A DNA stretch of 64,000 nucleotides from Deinococci bacterium (GCA_030149325.1 JASBRS010000014.1:1-64000); one strand, 5' to 3'; shown: positions 1 to 10,495, numbered from the stretch's first letter. Program-made: numbers and translations. Notes: generated from the letters alone by a model not told the origin.

Positions 1-862
1 CGACGAGGCGTCCGGGCAACTGCCGGACGTGCTCGTCGCGCACCACCATGAAGCCGAAGCTCGGGCCGCCGAAGGCGGTCGGGTTGCCCAGAGTCTGGCC
101 GTCCCCCACGGCCACGTCGGCTCCGTAGTCGCCGGGCGGACGCAACAGGGCCAGGCTGAGCGGGTCGACGGACGCCACCATCAGGGCACCGGCCGCATGC
201 GCGGCGTCGGTGAGCGCCGCCATGTCCTCGAGCGCTCCCAGGAAGTTCGGTTGCTGGGCCACCAGGCAGGCCACGTCGTCGTCGACGACGGGGGTGGGGG
301 TGGTGAGGTCGTCGAGGTCCAGGGCGTCGATACGGATGCCCAGGGGCGTCAGGTAGGTCGCCAGCACCGCGCGCGTCTCGGGGTGCACGCCGCGGCTCAC
401 CAGCACGCGCTCGCGCCGGGTCTGCCGGACCGCCAGCAGCGCCGCCTCGGCCGCGGCCGTCGCGCCGTCGTACATGCTGGCGTTCGATACAGCTAGACCG
501 GTCAGTTCAGCCATCACCGTCTGGAACTCGAAGGTCGCCTGCAGGACGCCCTGCGCGACCTCGGGTTGGTACGGCGTGTAGGCCGTCACGAACTCGCTCT
601 GCAACGCCAGGTGCGGCGTGACGGTGGGGATGAAGTGGCGCTGCATCCCGCCTCCGAGGAAGTCGGGGCCGCCGGTACGGTCGCGGGCGGCCAGGGCCCG
701 AAGGTGCTCGAGCAGCGCCGTCTCGTCCATCGCCGGAGGGAGATCGATGCCCGGGTCGCGCAGGCTCGCCGGGAGATCGTCGAACAGTGCCTCGACGCTC
801 GCCACGCCGATGGCCTCGAGGGCACGTCGGACGTCCTCCTCCGTGTGCGGCAGGTAGGGCAA
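1..862 (-). CDS. gcvPA: glycine dehydrogenase (decarboxylating) subunit 1, partial (runs off left edge)
   Basis: Reverse translation from TTG at 862: MPYLPHTEEDVRRALEAIGV...QSEFVTAYTPYQPEVAQGVLQATFEFQTVMAELTGLAVSNASMYDGA, typical GcvPA; sits next to gcvH/gcvT. Missing from the ORF track because it has no stop inside the window. Confidence 0.93.
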   Translation of the reverse strand, partial: MPYLPHTEEDVRRALEAIGVASVEALFDDLPASLRDPGIDLPPAMDETALLEHLRALAARDRTGGPDFLGGGMQRHFIPTVTPHLALQSEFVTAYTPYQPEVAQGVLQATFEFQTVMAELTGLAVSNASMYDGATAAAEAALLAVRQTRRERVLVSRGVHPETRAVLATYLTPLGIRIDALDLDDLTTPTPVVDDDVACLVAQQPNFLGALEDMAALTDAAHAAGALMVASVDPLSLALLRPPGDYGADVAVGDGQTLGNPTAFGGPSFGFMVVRDEHVRQLPGRLV

Positions 863-864
863 GG

Positions 865-1254
865 TCAGGCCTCGTCCTCGACGACGCGGCGGTAGCCCGC
901 CGCATCGAGCAGGGCGGCGACGGCCGCGGCGTCGGCGACCCGGATGCGGAAGAGCCAGCCGGCCTCGTAGGGCCCCTCGTTGATCCGCTCGGGGGTGTCG
1001 ACGAGCTCGTCGTTCACGGCCTCGATCGAGCCCGCCACGGGAGCGTAGATGTCCGACGCCGTCTTGACCGACTCGACGACGGCCACGGCGTCCCCGGCGG
1101 CGACCTCGGAGCCGACCTCGGGCAACTCGACGAAGACCACGTCACCGAGCTGGTCCTGGGCGTAGTCGGTAACGCCGACCGTGACCACGCCGTCCTCGGG
1201 GCCGGCCACCCACTCGTGGGAAGCCGTGAAGCGGAGGTTCTCGGGAATCTGCAT
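865..1254 (-). CDS. gcvH: glycine cleavage system H protein
   Basis: [16 protein letters not shown]...[17 protein letters not shown] lipoyl motif; start trimmed from the track ORF. Confidence 0.96.
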   Translation of the reverse strand: MQIPENLRFTASHEWVAGPEDGVVTVGVTDYAQDQLGDVVFVELPEVGSEVAAGDAVAVVESVKTASDIYAPVAGSIEAVNDELVDTPERINEGPYEAGWLFRIRVADAAAVAALLDAAGYRRVVEDEA

Positions 1255-1309
1255 GCTCACTCCTCTGACAACGCCGGGATCGGGCGGCTCGCGCGAGCGC
1301 GGAGCTTCC

Positions 1310-2365
1310 TCACCCGAAGAACGGCGGTTTGACGACGGTTGCGCCGACCTGCTGGCCGCGGATCTCGACCGCGATCTCCGTGCCCTCGTCGGCCGCGGAG
1401 GCGTCGATCCAGGCGAAGGCGATGCTCTCACGCGTGAGCGGCGACAGGGTGCCCGAGGTGACGTTGCCGATCGGCACGCCTTCGCGGAACACCTGGTACC
1501 CCTGCCGGGGGATGCCCCGGTCGGTCATGCGCAGGCCGACCAGGCGGCGCTCGCAGGCCGCCCCCCACATCGCGTCCCTGCCGAAGAAGGGCTTGTCCTT
1601 CACGACCCAGTCGAACTCCGTGCACAGCGGGTTGGTGGTGGCGTCGAGCTCGTGGCCGTAGAGCGGGAAGCCGGCCTCGAGGCGCAAGGTGTCGCGGGCG
1701 CCGAGCCCGCAGGGGAGGGCGCCGGCATCGGTGAGGACGTCCCACACGATGGCGGCGTCGTTGGGATGGCAGAACAACTCGAAGCCGTCCTCGCCGGTGT
1801 AGCCGGTGCGGCTCACGCGCACCGGGCAACCCGACAGGGTGGTGGTCAGGGTCGCGTTCTTGCGCAACTGGGTGAGGTCGTCCTGGATGACGCGCCCGAG
1901 CAACAGCGCGCTGCCGGGCCCCTGGAGGGCGAGCAGCGCCCAGGTCGCGGACTCGTCGACGACGTGGCAGCGGTAGGCCTCGGCCACCGCCCGCAACTGG
2001 GCGAGGACGGCGTCGACGTTGGCCGCGTTGGCGACCACCAGGTACTCGTCGTCCTTCTCCCGGTAGACGTAGAGGTCGTCGATCAGCCCGCCACGGTCGT
2101 TGGGCAACATGTTGTACTGACCGCGCCCCAGCTTCAGGCGGCCGGGGTCGTTGAGGGTAGCGAACCGCAGGAAGGCGGTGGCGTCCTCGCCGAGGACCCG
2201 GATCTCGCCCATGTGGCTCACGTCGAAGATGCCGACGTCGGAGCGCACCGCGATGTGCTCCTGTTGGATGCCGCTCGGGTAGTGCACCGGCATGGCCCAT
2301 CCGGCGAAGTCGACCATCCTACCCCCGAGGGCGATATGCGTGTCGTAGAGGGGCGTTCGCTTCAT
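1310..2365 (-). CDS. gcvT: aminomethyltransferase (glycine cleavage T protein)
   Basis: [29 protein letters not shown]...; TATCGT box 8 nt before ATG. Confidence 0.96.
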   Translation of the reverse strand: MKRTPLYDTHIALGGRMVDFAGWAMPVHYPSGIQQEHIAVRSDVGIFDVSHMGEIRVLGEDATAFLRFATLNDPGRLKLGRGQYNMLPNDRGGLIDDLYVYREKDDEYLVVANAANVDAVLAQLRAVAEAYRCHVVDESATWALLALQGPGSALLLGRVIQDDLTQLRKNATLTTTLSGCPVRVSRTGYTGEDGFELFCHPNDAAIVWDVLTDAGALPCGLGARDTLRLEAGFPLYGHELDATTNPLCTEFDWVVKDKPFFGRDAMWGAACERRLVGLRMTDRGIPRQGYQVFREGVPIGNVTSGTLSPLTRESIAFAWIDASAADEGTEIAVEIRGQQVGATVVKPPFFG

Positions 2366-2436
2366 CCGCAACGACGATAGCACAGCCGTCGACGGCCGAG
2401 AACGGCGCTGTGGGCGGTGGGAAACACGGGAGCGCA

Positions 2437-2455
2437 GCGGCGCCGGCCGCGCCGC
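2437..2455 (-). terminator. GC hairpin directly after mglA stop
   Basis: GCGGCGC-GGCCG-GCGCCGC perfect 7-bp stem; no T run. Confidence 0.45.
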
Positions 2456-2456
2456 C

Positions 2457-3047
2457 TCAGGTCTTCTGAGCCAGCTTCTCGAGGACCAGCTTGGAGACCG
2501 CGCGGAGCGGCTCGAACACGCCCTGGAACTCCGCCGCGACCGCTTCGAAGCTCTCGGTCCGGTGCTCGGGGTCGAGCACCTGCCGGATCATGTCCGTGGG
2601 TAGGGCATCGGGCAGGTCGCGCTTGTTGATCTGGATGACGTAGGGGATCTCGTGGAGCCGGAGGTTGTACTCCTGCAGGTTCTCACGCAGGTTGCGGAGG
2701 CTCTCGGCGTTGGCCCGCAGACGGTTCGGGGCGGAGTCCGCCACGAACACGATGCCGTCGACCCCGCGCAGGATGAGCTTGCGCGACGAGTTGTAGAACA
2801 CCTGGCCCGGCACGGTGTAGAGGTGGAAGCGCGTCTTGAAGCCGTTGACCTTCCCCAGATCGAGCGGCAGGAAGTCGAAGAACAGCGTGCGCTCGTCCTC
2901 GGTGGCCAGCGAGACCATCTCACCCTTCGACTCGGACGGCACCTGATCGTAGATCTGCTTCAGGTTGGTCGTCTTGCCCGAGAGGCCCGGACCGTAGTAG
3001 ACGATCTTGAAGTTGATCTCGCGCGCGCTGAAGTTGATGGTGCTCAT
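2457..3047 (-). CDS. mglA: MglA-like small Ras-like GTPase
   Basis: [37 protein letters not shown], Walker [14 protein letters not shown] motif. Confidence 0.95.
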   Translation of the reverse strand: MSTINFSAREINFKIVYYGPGLSGKTTNLKQIYDQVPSESKGEMVSLATEDERTLFFDFLPLDLGKVNGFKTRFHLYTVPGQVFYNSSRKLILRGVDGIVFVADSAPNRLRANAESLRNLRENLQEYNLRLHEIPYVIQINKRDLPDALPTDMIRQVLDPEHRTESFEAVAAEFQGVFEPLRAVSKLVLEKLAQKT

Positions 3048-3544
3048 GACTTGCCCGATCCGAAGAGGCCGTCGAGCAACGCCTCCGTGGAGCTCGACCA
3101 CTCCTGGTCGAACTCGATCGACGGGGCCTCGTCCTTGGCGTCGCGCAGCACCGCGCGCACCTCCTCCACGGCCTTCTTCGTGAACAGCTTGATCCGTCCG
3201 AGCGCGGCCGACGAGTCGAACACGGTCACGAGGAGCGCCTTCTCGCCGAGCTCCTCGAGGTACGTTCCGACCTCGGCTCCCTGCTGCACGGTCTCCTTGA
3301 AGCCGCTCTCGCCGAAGAGGTTGGCGATGGCGGTGTTGGCCGAGTAGTTCGAGGCGATGAGGGTGGCGAGCGAATCGAGCGACGGCGGCTTCGGCGCCCA
3401 CACGGCGCGCCGATGCATCAGCACGAAGCCCTTGCGGTCGAGGATCATCGCGTAGCGCGCATGGCTCTTGCTGAGCAGCTCCGCGAGGATCCCGTCGACC
3501 TTCTCGTACGTCTCACCGTAGAGGTCGAGAGAGGGTTCGAGCAT
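3044..3544 (-). CDS. mglB: MglB-like roadblock/LC7 domain protein
   Basis: [46 protein letters not shown]; overlaps the mglA start. Confidence 0.9.
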   Translation of the reverse strand: MLEPSLDLYGETYEKVDGILAELLSKSHARYAMILDRKGFVLMHRRAVWAPKPPSLDSLATLIASNYSANTAIANLFGESGFKETVQQGAEVGTYLEELGEKALLVTVFDSSAALGRIKLFTKKAVEEVRAVLRDAKDEAPSIEFDQEWSSSTEALLDGLFGSGKS

Positions 3545-3697
3545 GGCCCACACTCTAGCAGCCGGGCGACGCGCGTCAACGTCGAAGACGCCACTTCCGC
3601 GCTGTACGTCGGACGGCGCTGCCACGCCGGGTCGGGAGGCGTTCCGGGAGCGAGGCGGGGGCGCGTCTGCGCCGGCGCCGCGGCCGAGGGCGTCGCC

Positions 3698-3726
3698 TTG
3701 TCCGTCGCGCGGCCGTCCGCTATACT
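3698..3726 (+). promoter_or_regulatory. promoter of tRNA-Met
   Basis: TTGTCC - 17 nt - TATACT upstream of tRNA. Confidence 0.7.
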
Positions 3727-3768
3727 CTCTTTTCGGGCGCCCCGACGCGGTGGGCGCCGGCCAGGCAT

Positions 3769-3845
3769 GGCGATGTAGCTCAGCTGGTTAGAGCGCACGA
3801 CTCATAATCGTGAGGTCCGGGGTTCGAGCCCCCGCATCGCTACCA
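3769..3845 (+). tRNA. tRNA-Met (CAT)
   Basis: GGCGATGTAGCTCAGCTGGTTAGAGCGCACGACTCATAATCGTGAGGTCCGGGGTTCGAGCCCCCGCATCGCTACCA cloverleaf with encoded CCA. Confidence 0.95.
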
Positions 3846-3854
3846 GACTCGACC

Positions 3855-3890
3855 GAGGACGCACCCTCCGAAGACGGAGGGTGCGTCCTC
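3855..3890 (+). terminator. hairpin terminator after tRNA-Met
   Basis: GAGGACGCACCCTCCG-AAGA-CGGAGGGTGCGTCCTC perfect 16-bp stem followed by CTTC. Confidence 0.75.
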
Positions 3891-4004
3891 CTTCGTCGGA
3901 CCCGATCCCTCGAAACCGTCGAGCTCGCCCCGAGGCGTGTCAGAGAGCCGAAAGTCGCCGCATCGCATGCTGACCCTGGGAACCTCCAGGAAGGGGGTCA
4001 GGAC

Positions 4005-4454
4005 ATGCAGAGGACGCACGGCTTCACGCTGCTCGAGGTCCTCCTCGTCGTGGCCATCGTCGGCATCGTGCTGGGCATCGGCGCCGTCGGGCTTCGCGCG
4101 CTCTCCGACCCCGTGGGCAAGGCGGCCTCGGCGGTCGAGGGGACCTTCAAGCAGACGCGGGCCAAGGCCATGAGCACCACGTCGGCCTATCGCATCTCGT
4201 TGGCCAGCGCCGACACCTTGCAGGCCGACTACGCCTACACCTGCGACGACACCACCGGCTGGGTGCGCGACCCGCACTTCGATCTGACCCTCGACAACGG
4301 CGTGCGCATCACCAGCCCCACGGCCCTCGGTCCCATCGTCTGCTTCGACAGCCAAGGGATCGCCAACGCCAACCCCACCGTCGAGGTTCAAGGCAGCGAC
4401 GGCAAGACGGCGGCCATCGAGGTCCTGGTGGGCGGCGCCGTGGAGGTGCACTGA
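4005..4454 (+). CDS. type IV pilin-like protein (GspH/FimT type)
   Basis: MQRTHGFTLLEVLLVVAIVGIVLG prepilin N-terminus; start trimmed because the track ORF begins inside the tRNA. Confidence 0.9.
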   Translation: MQRTHGFTLLEVLLVVAIVGIVLGIGAVGLRALSDPVGKAASAVEGTFKQTRAKAMSTTSAYRISLASADTLQADYAYTCDDTTGWVRDPHFDLTLDNGVRITSPTALGPIVCFDSQGIANANPTVEVQGSDGKTAAIEVLVGGAVEVH

Positions 4455-4849
4455 TGCGAGACCGCATCCGGACCCGAGGCTTCACGTTGGTCGAGGCCCT
4501 CATCGGGGTCGCCATCCTGGGCATCGTCATGGCGGGCGTGCTGCCGGTGTTCATGAACTACATGCGCGTGAACTCCCAGAGCGACGTCCGCAGCGGCGCC
4601 GTGTCGGCGGCCGAGACCGTGATGGACGGCCTGCGCCAGACCTCGCTCGGCGCCTGGCCGGCCAGCGGGACCGTCCGCACCACCTCCGGGGGCGACCGCG
4701 ACTACGCCGTGACCATCCTCTACTGCACCTCCTCGATGGCGTACTGCGCGAGCGATACGCGCCAGGTCGAAGTGGTGGTCCGCTACCACGGGAAGGTCTA
4801 CTACGATGTCCAGACCGTCTACACCGAGCTCAATGCGGCCTTCAAGTAG
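4454..4849 (+). CDS. type IV pilus minor pilin (PilV-like)
   Basis: MRDRIRTRGFTLVEALIGVAILGIVMAG prepilin motif. Confidence 0.9.
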   Translation: MRDRIRTRGFTLVEALIGVAILGIVMAGVLPVFMNYMRVNSQSDVRSGAVSAAETVMDGLRQTSLGAWPASGTVRTTSGGDRDYAVTILYCTSSMAYCASDTRQVEVVVRYHGKVYYDVQTVYTELNAAFK

Positions 4850-5777
4850 CACCCCCCGGCCGCCCGCGGGCCGCCACGCCGGCATGACCGTGGTCGAGCT
4901 GCTGGTGGCCCTCGCGGTCGCGCTCGTCGTGGTCGTTGCGGCGGTGGCCATCACCTTCGCCAACCGCAAGGCGTACGACCTGGACCAGGCCCGCACCTCG
5001 CTCAACCAGAACCTCCGGACCGGGCTGAGCATCGTCGGCGACGACGCCCAGGTCGCAGGCGAACGGCTCAGCAGCTCCACCGCGGCCTACCTGCCGCCGA
5101 TCCAGGTCATCGGGGGAACCGAGCTGGTCCTTCGCCGCAACCTGCTCGACCAGGTCCTGCCGTTCTGCGACAAGAAGATCCAGGCGGGTACCAGCGAGAA
5201 CAGCGTCACCATCAGTCTGAAGTCGACCGACCCCAACATGAAGAAGGGTGCCAACCCGCAGTGCACCATCGCGCCCGACAACAACGGCGACGGCTGGCCG
5301 GACAACCTCGAGGCCTGGAAGACCTTCCGGGTCGATCACGGCGGGCAGGTCCGCGCGTTCGTCATCACGCCGACCACCGGCACCTCCGAGTTCTTCACCT
5401 ACGACAGCGAGGACAGCTCGACCTTCCAGATCCACCGTCTGGCCGGCAAATGGCAGAACACCTACCTGCTGGCCGACAAGCCGCAACTCTACATGCTCGA
5501 GGAGAAGCGCTACCTGCTCTCCGGCGGCTACCTCGAGCTGATCCTCGACGGCGACACCTCGTCGGCCCAGCGCATCATCCCCAACGTGACCGACTTCCAG
5601 GTGCGCGCCGTCCTCAACGACGGCACCGTGCGCACCGATTTCCCGCAGTCGGGCGATAGGTTCGGTGACCTACGTGCCATCCGCATCACCGTGGCCGGCA
5701 CGGTGTCGCAGGGCCGCCAGTCGGCCAGCCGCACGCTGCAGGCCCAGTTCTTCCCGCGGAACGTGCTTTCGCAATAG
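4833..5777 (+). CDS. type IV pilus minor pilin (PilW-like)
   Basis: ...HAGMTVVELLVALAVALVVVVAAVAITF prepilin helix; overlaps the upstream pilin gene. Confidence 0.85.
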   Translation: MRPSSSTPRPPAGRHAGMTVVELLVALAVALVVVVAAVAITFANRKAYDLDQARTSLNQNLRTGLSIVGDDAQVAGERLSSSTAAYLPPIQVIGGTELVLRRNLLDQVLPFCDKKIQAGTSENSVTISLKSTDPNMKKGANPQCTIAPDNNGDGWPDNLEAWKTFRVDHGGQVRAFVITPTTGTSEFFTYDSEDSSTFQIHRLAGKWQNTYLLADKPQLYMLEEKRYLLSGGYLELILDGDTSSAQRIIPNVTDFQVRAVLNDGTVRTDFPQSGDRFGDLRAIRITVAGTVSQGRQSASRTLQAQFFPRNVLSQ

Positions 5778-5789
5778 GAGGCGAGACCC

Positions 5790-7718
5790 GTGCGCACGTC
5801 CACTCGCAACCAAGGCTTCGTGCTCGTGACGGTGCTCGCCATCATGGCGGTGCTGGCCATCCTGGCGGCCGCCTACTTCCTCTCCACGCAGGTCGAGATC
5901 ACCTCGAGCGCGTCCAACGCCAACCGCACCACCGGCTTCTACGCCGCCGAGGCCGGCCTCAACCTCCGAGGCCAGGAGATCCGCCAGATCTTCCAGGGCT
6001 ACAACCGCCCCACGGGCACCAGCCCCAGTACCGCCACCCCCTGCACCGGCAGCGACCTCGGCAGCGGAGACTTCGCGTGCAAGGATTTCAGCCTCTCCGG
6101 CCGCACGGTGCGCACCTACGTGGTCGAGGACCCCGCCAACGCGTCCGGCGGCACCTCGATCACGCTCGGCCCCAACGAGCAGTTCGCGGGCCTGAACGCG
6201 GTCGAGTACCGCTACACCGTCTACTCCGAGGCCTTCCCGCCCAACGACAGCCGCCCCGAGGCGATCGTGCAGATGGTGTTCCGCAGCCGCCTGGTACCGC
6301 TGTTCCAGTTCGCCGCGTTCTACAACAAGGACCTGGAGATCCTGCCCGGCCCCGCCATGACCATCAACGGCCGCGTCCACGCCAACGGCGACCTCTACCT
6401 GAACGCCGGCGACACCCTGGACATCACCGGCCAGGTGACGGTGGCGAAGCGCGCCGACGGCAGCGGCGGCGACCTCTACCGCGGACGCAAGGACGCCACC
6501 ACCCAGTGCGGCGGCACCGTGCGCATCGACGATGCCAACAGCGGTACCAACCCCGACCCGGCCGTGATGTGCGGAGCCGGTACGCAGGCCGTGACCGACG
6601 TCACCCCCTGGAACGGTCAGGTCCACACCGGGATGAACAACCTGACCGTCCCCGCGCCGGATCAGCTCGAGCCCGGCCAGTTCTACTGGCAGCAGGCCGA
6701 CCTGGCGGTGGCGCTGGTGCTCAACTCCGATGGCAGCGTCAAGGGCATCGAGGTGCCCAACCGCACCATCACCGGCGGCATGATCACCGACAACACCGCC
6801 CTCACCAGCACCCTGCTGGCCTGCCCGGCCCGCGACACCGCCGACCTGGCCTACGCCCACAACGGCACCGCGCCCGGCCCCGGCACCGCCAAGGCCGTCG
6901 ACTGGTCGAACAGCTTCTACGACAGCCGCGAGGGCAAGACCGTCACCATGCTCGAGGTGGACATGGGTGGCCTGCTCGACTGCCTCCACCAGCAACGTGC
7001 CACCCTCTTCGGGGACAGCCCCAGCACCGAGAAGGACATCAACGACACCTCCGGGGGAGGGCTGGCGCTGTACTTCACGGTGATCGGTCCGGACTCCGCC
7101 AAGGCCAGCTCCGGCTACGCGGTCCGCGTCCGCGACGGATCGACGCTGTCGAGCACCGTCTCCGGGGCCCCTGCCGTCAAGGGCGTCACCGTCGTCACCG
7201 ACCAGGCCGCCTTCGTCCAGGGCGACTACAACGTGGACGGCAGCACCTGGCGGCCGGCGTCGTTCCTCAGCGACTCGCTCAACGTGCTCTCCGACGCCTG
7301 GAACAAGACCGGCCACGACCAGACCTCGCGGCCGTCGGCCGGCGCCAACAACGGCTGGTCGGGTCGCGGCGCCAGCAACACCGAGATCAACGCCGCCTTC
7401 CTCTCGGGCACCGACACCACCGGCGGCGCCGACGGGACCGCCGGACAGAACGGCGCCTACAACGGCGGCCTCGAGAACTACCCACGCTTCCACGAGAACT
7501 GGAGCGGCAAGACGCTGACCTACCAGGGGTCGTTCGTGAGCCTGGGCGAGCCCCAGCACGCCACGGGCTCCTGGCACTACGGCGCTCCCGTGTACACCGC
7601 GCCGAACCGCAACTGGAGCTTCGACACCCGCTACTACGACCCGAGCAACCTGCCGCCGCTCGCGCCACGCTTCGTCTACCTCAAGCAGGAGCGCTTCGTG
7701 CGCAGCTACCGCCGCTAG
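5790..7718 (+). CDS. PilX-like pilus assembly protein
   Basis: NQGFVLVTVLAIMAVLAILAAAYFLSTQVEITSSASNANRTTGFYAAEAGLN, PilX N-terminal type. Confidence 0.88.
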   Translation: MRTSTRNQGFVLVTVLAIMAVLAILAAAYFLSTQVEITSSASNANRTTGFYAAEAGLNLRGQEIRQIFQGYNRPTGTSPSTATPCTGSDLGSGDFACKDFSLSGRTVRTYVVEDPANASGGTSITLGPNEQFAGLNAVEYRYTVYSEAFPPNDSRPEAIVQMVFRSRLVPLFQFAAFYNKDLEILPGPAMTINGRVHANGDLYLNAGDTLDITGQVTVAKRADGSGGDLYRGRKDATTQCGGTVRIDDANSGTNPDPAVMCGAGTQAVTDVTPWNGQVHTGMNNLTVPAPDQLEPGQFYWQQADLAVALVLNSDGSVKGIEVPNRTITGGMITDNTALTSTLLACPARDTADLAYAHNGTAPGPGTAKAVDWSNSFYDSREGKTVTMLEVDMGGLLDCLHQQRATLFGDSPSTEKDINDTSGGGLALYFTVIGPDSAKASSGYAVRVRDGSTLSSTVSGAPAVKGVTVVTDQAAFVQGDYNVDGSTWRPASFLSDSLNVLSDAWNKTGHDQTSRPSAGANNGWSGRGASNTEINAAFLSGTDTTGGADGTAGQNGAYNGGLENYPRFHENWSGKTLTYQGSFVSLGEPQHATGSWHYGAPVYTAPNRNWSFDTRYYDPSNLPPLAPRFVYLKQERFVRSYRR

Positions 7719-7738
7719 ATCCCGGCTCCACCTGCAGC

Positions 7739-7768
7739 GCGGCGCCGACGGACCCCCGTCGGCGCCGC
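7739..7768 (+). terminator. operon terminator hairpin
   Basis: GCGGCGCCGACGG-ACCC-CCGTCGGCGCCGC perfect 13-bp stem 20 nt after pilX stop. Confidence 0.7.
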
Positions 7769-7931
7769 CCCGTGGGCACGGCGGACAGGACGAGACGGCC
7801 GCCCGTCCCTTGGTGGGGCGGGCGGCCGCAGAGGGTCCGTGTTCGGCGGCTCGAGGAGCGTCGGGACCCGCGGGCACGTGGGCCTCGGACTCGCCGACGC
7901 GGAGAAGCGGCCGATCGGCCGCCGCCCCCGG

Positions 7932-8204
7932 TCAGCCTCGACGGGCGCCGGTCAGAACGCGCTGGTGAAGATCCCCCACGGTGCCGTGCCAGTGGCACTG
8001 CGGGCACTCGGCCGGGCTCTGGCTGTCCCAGGCGGCGTCGCCGAGGGACTCGTCGACGACCTGCAGGTCGTCGACCAGCTCGTCGACGACGACCTCGATG
8101 TCGACCTCGATCGAGAGCCGGATGCGGATGCTGTCCGCGCCGCAGTCGGGGCAGAGGGGGAGATGCGCAACGGCTTCGGTGGGATGCAACGACGATGGCA
8201 TCAC
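7932..8204 (-). CDS. small protein with two CPxC motifs (zinc-ribbon-like), unknown function
   Basis: ...LPLCPDCGADSIRIRLSIEVDIEV...PAECPQCHWHGTVGDL. Confidence 0.6.
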   Translation of the reverse strand: MMPSSLHPTEAVAHLPLCPDCGADSIRIRLSIEVDIEVVVDELVDDLQVVDESLGDAAWDSQSPAECPQCHWHGTVGDLHQRVLTGARRG

Positions 8205-8437
8205 GATGATCCAGGTGTACCAGGTCGCGTCTTACAGCTCTCTTATCGTCGTGGCCGGGGCAAACCGGATCCGCTGCGGTGCCGGAAGCGGGAGCCGGAG
8301 GACGGGCCGCGGCGCCACGGCACAGAAGCGGCGCCGAGCCGTGGGGGGCAGCTCAGCGCCTACCTGAAGTCTACCGTACTCGCCCGCCGCAGGCTGTGGC
8401 CTGAGCCCTCATCTCCGGGGGCCCCGGGGAGGGCGGC

Positions 8438-8523
8438 TGGTGCCGGGAGCGGGACTCGAACCCGCACGCCCTTGCGGGCAGCAGATTTTAAGTCTGCTGC
8501 GTCTACCGTTCCGCCATCCCGGC
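8438..8523 (-). tRNA. tRNA-Leu (TAA)
   Basis: Reverse strand GCCGGGATGGCGGAACGGTAGACGCAGCAGACTTAAAATCTGCTGCCCGCAAGGGCGTGCGGGTTCGAGTCCCGCTCCCGGCACCA, long variable arm. Confidence 0.95.
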
Positions 8524-8754
8524 GCGCCTGCGCCGAGTCTATCGGAATCGCGCCCGGCCGCGTGGTCCCGGCGCGCGCTCCGAGCCGCGCCCCCCGCAGG
8601 CCGGATGGGCGTAGCATGCCTGCGGGGCGTGCCTGCCTGGCGCCCCAGCCCGAGATCGCGCGCGAGGGGGGGACGACGTGCCCTCGTTCCGTGGCGACGA
8701 CGGTACGCGGCGGCCGCACGGCCTGGCCGCCCGCCCCGGAGAGGAGCGCTCGAC

Positions 8755-10452
8755 ATGAACGCCACCGACACCTTCCTGCAGGCCCGGGACTTCCTGCTCC
8801 GCGAACGCGAGGACTACGATGCCGCCTACCGCGGCTTCGTGTGGCCGCGCCTGGAGACCTTCAACTGGGCCCTCGACTGGTTCGACGTCTACGCCCGCGG
8901 CAACGACCGCACGGGGCTGTGGCTGGTCGACGACGAGGGGGGCGAGATCCGGCGCTCGTTCGCCGAGCTCGCCGAGCGCTCGTCACGCCTAGCCGGCTTC
9001 CTGGCGAGCCAGGGGTTGGCGCGCGGCGATCGCGTGCTGGTGATGCTGCCCAACGTGGCGGAGCTGTGGGAGATCATGCTGGCGTCGATCAAGCTCGGGA
9101 CGGTGCTGATCCCGGCGACCACGCTGCTGACGCCGGAGGACCTGCGCGACCGGCTGGAGCGCGGCCAGGTCCGCTACGTCATCACCGACGGACCCGGCGC
9201 CGAGAAGATGGCGGCGGTCGCCGGCGAGCAGGGTCGGATGCTGGTCGGAGGCGAGCGCCCGGGTTGGACGAGCTACGACGACGCCGTGGCCTGGAGCGGG
9301 CGCTTCGCGCCCGAAGGCGTCACCCGCGCCACCGACCCGATGCTGCTGTACTTCACCTCCGGCACCACCTCCAAGCCGAAGCTGGTGCTGCACTCGCACC
9401 AGAGCTACCCGGTGGGCCACCTCTCCACCATGTACTGGATCGGCCACCTGGAGGGGGACGTGCACTGGAACATCAGTTCGCCCGGGTGGGCCAAGCACGC
9501 CTGGAGCAACTTCTTCGCCCCCTGGAACGCCGGGGCGACGGTGTTCGTCTACACCTACCAGCGCTTCGACGCCAAGCGCGCGCTGGAGGCGATCAGCCGC
9601 CACCGCATCACCTCGCTGTGTGCGCCGCCAACGGTGTGGCGGCTGCTGTTCCGCGAGGACCTGGCGTCCTACCCGGTCGCGCTCCGCGAGCTGGTGGGCG
9701 CCGGGGAGCCGATGAACCCGGAGATCATCGAGTCGGTGCGCAACGCCTGGGGGATCACCCTGCGCGACGGCTACGGCCAGACCGAGACGACGGCGCAGAT
9801 CGGCAACACCCCGGGGCAGCCCGTCAGGCCGGGTTCGATGGGGCGCCCGCTCCCCGGCTACCGGGTGACGCTGCTCGGTCCCGACGGCCAGGTCGACGTG
9901 CCGGAAGGGGAGATCTCGCTGGCCCTGGACCCTGCGCCGCTGTCGTTGATGGACGGCTACCTGAACGACGAGGAGCGCACCGAAGCCGCCACGCGGGGCG
10001 GCTACTACCGCACCGGCGATGTCGCTTCGCGCGACCAGGACGGCTACTACTGGTACGTGGGGCGCGCCGACGACGTGTTCAAGAGCTCCGACTACCGCGT
10101 CAGCCCGTTCGAGCTCGAGAGCGTGCTCATCGAGCACCCCGCGGTCCAGGAGGCGGCCGTCGTGCCCAGCCCGGACGCCACGCGCTTGTCGGTGCCCAAG
10201 GCGTTCGTGACCCTGGCCCCGGGCCGCGAGCCCGACCGTGCGACCGCGCTCGAGCTCTTCCGCTTCATCCGGGGGCGCATGGCTCCCTACCTGCGTGTCC
10301 GCCGCATCAGCTTCGGCGGCCTGCCGAAGACCATCTCCGGCAAGATCCGCCGTGTCGAGCTCCGAACCGCCGAGCTGAAGCGCAGCGGCGACGCACGGGG
10401 CCCCGACGAGTACTGGGAGGACGACTTCCCCGAACTGAAGGACGAGCGCTAG
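8755..10452 (+). CDS. AMP-dependent acyl-CoA synthetase
   Basis: LLYFTSGTTSKPKL AMP-binding motif, DGYGQTET, YRTGDVASRDQDGYYWYVGRADD; SD GGAGAGGAG. Confidence 0.92.
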   Translation: MNATDTFLQARDFLLREREDYDAAYRGFVWPRLETFNWALDWFDVYARGNDRTGLWLVDDEGGEIRRSFAELAERSSRLAGFLASQGLARGDRVLVMLPNVAELWEIMLASIKLGTVLIPATTLLTPEDLRDRLERGQVRYVITDGPGAEKMAAVAGEQGRMLVGGERPGWTSYDDAVAWSGRFAPEGVTRATDPMLLYFTSGTTSKPKLVLHSHQSYPVGHLSTMYWIGHLEGDVHWNISSPGWAKHAWSNFFAPWNAGATVFVYTYQRFDAKRALEAISRHRITSLCAPPTVWRLLFREDLASYPVALRELVGAGEPMNPEIIESVRNAWGITLRDGYGQTETTAQIGNTPGQPVRPGSMGRPLPGYRVTLLGPDGQVDVPEGEISLALDPAPLSLMDGYLNDEERTEAATRGGYYRTGDVASRDQDGYYWYVGRADDVFKSSDYRVSPFELESVLIEHPAVQEAAVVPSPDATRLSVPKAFVTLAPGREPDRATALELFRFIRGRMAPYLRVRRISFGGLPKTISGKIRRVELRTAELKRSGDARGPDEYWEDDFPELKDER

Positions 10453-10495
10453 GCGGTCTCCGGGGCGCGACGCCGGCGCCGCGCCCCGGACGGCC

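Noticed and set aside
2366-2456. Glycine riboswitch upstream of gcvT
   Set aside because: The gcvT promoter box is 8 nt from ATG, leaving no room for a leader; no aptamer motifs seen.
3810-4004. N-terminal extension of the first pilin ORF
   Set aside because: It would start inside tRNA-Met and run through its terminator. The prepilin N-terminus requires a start at 4005.
5670-7877. 735-aa minus-strand ORF
   Set aside because: Antisense to the PilX-like gene; no motifs.
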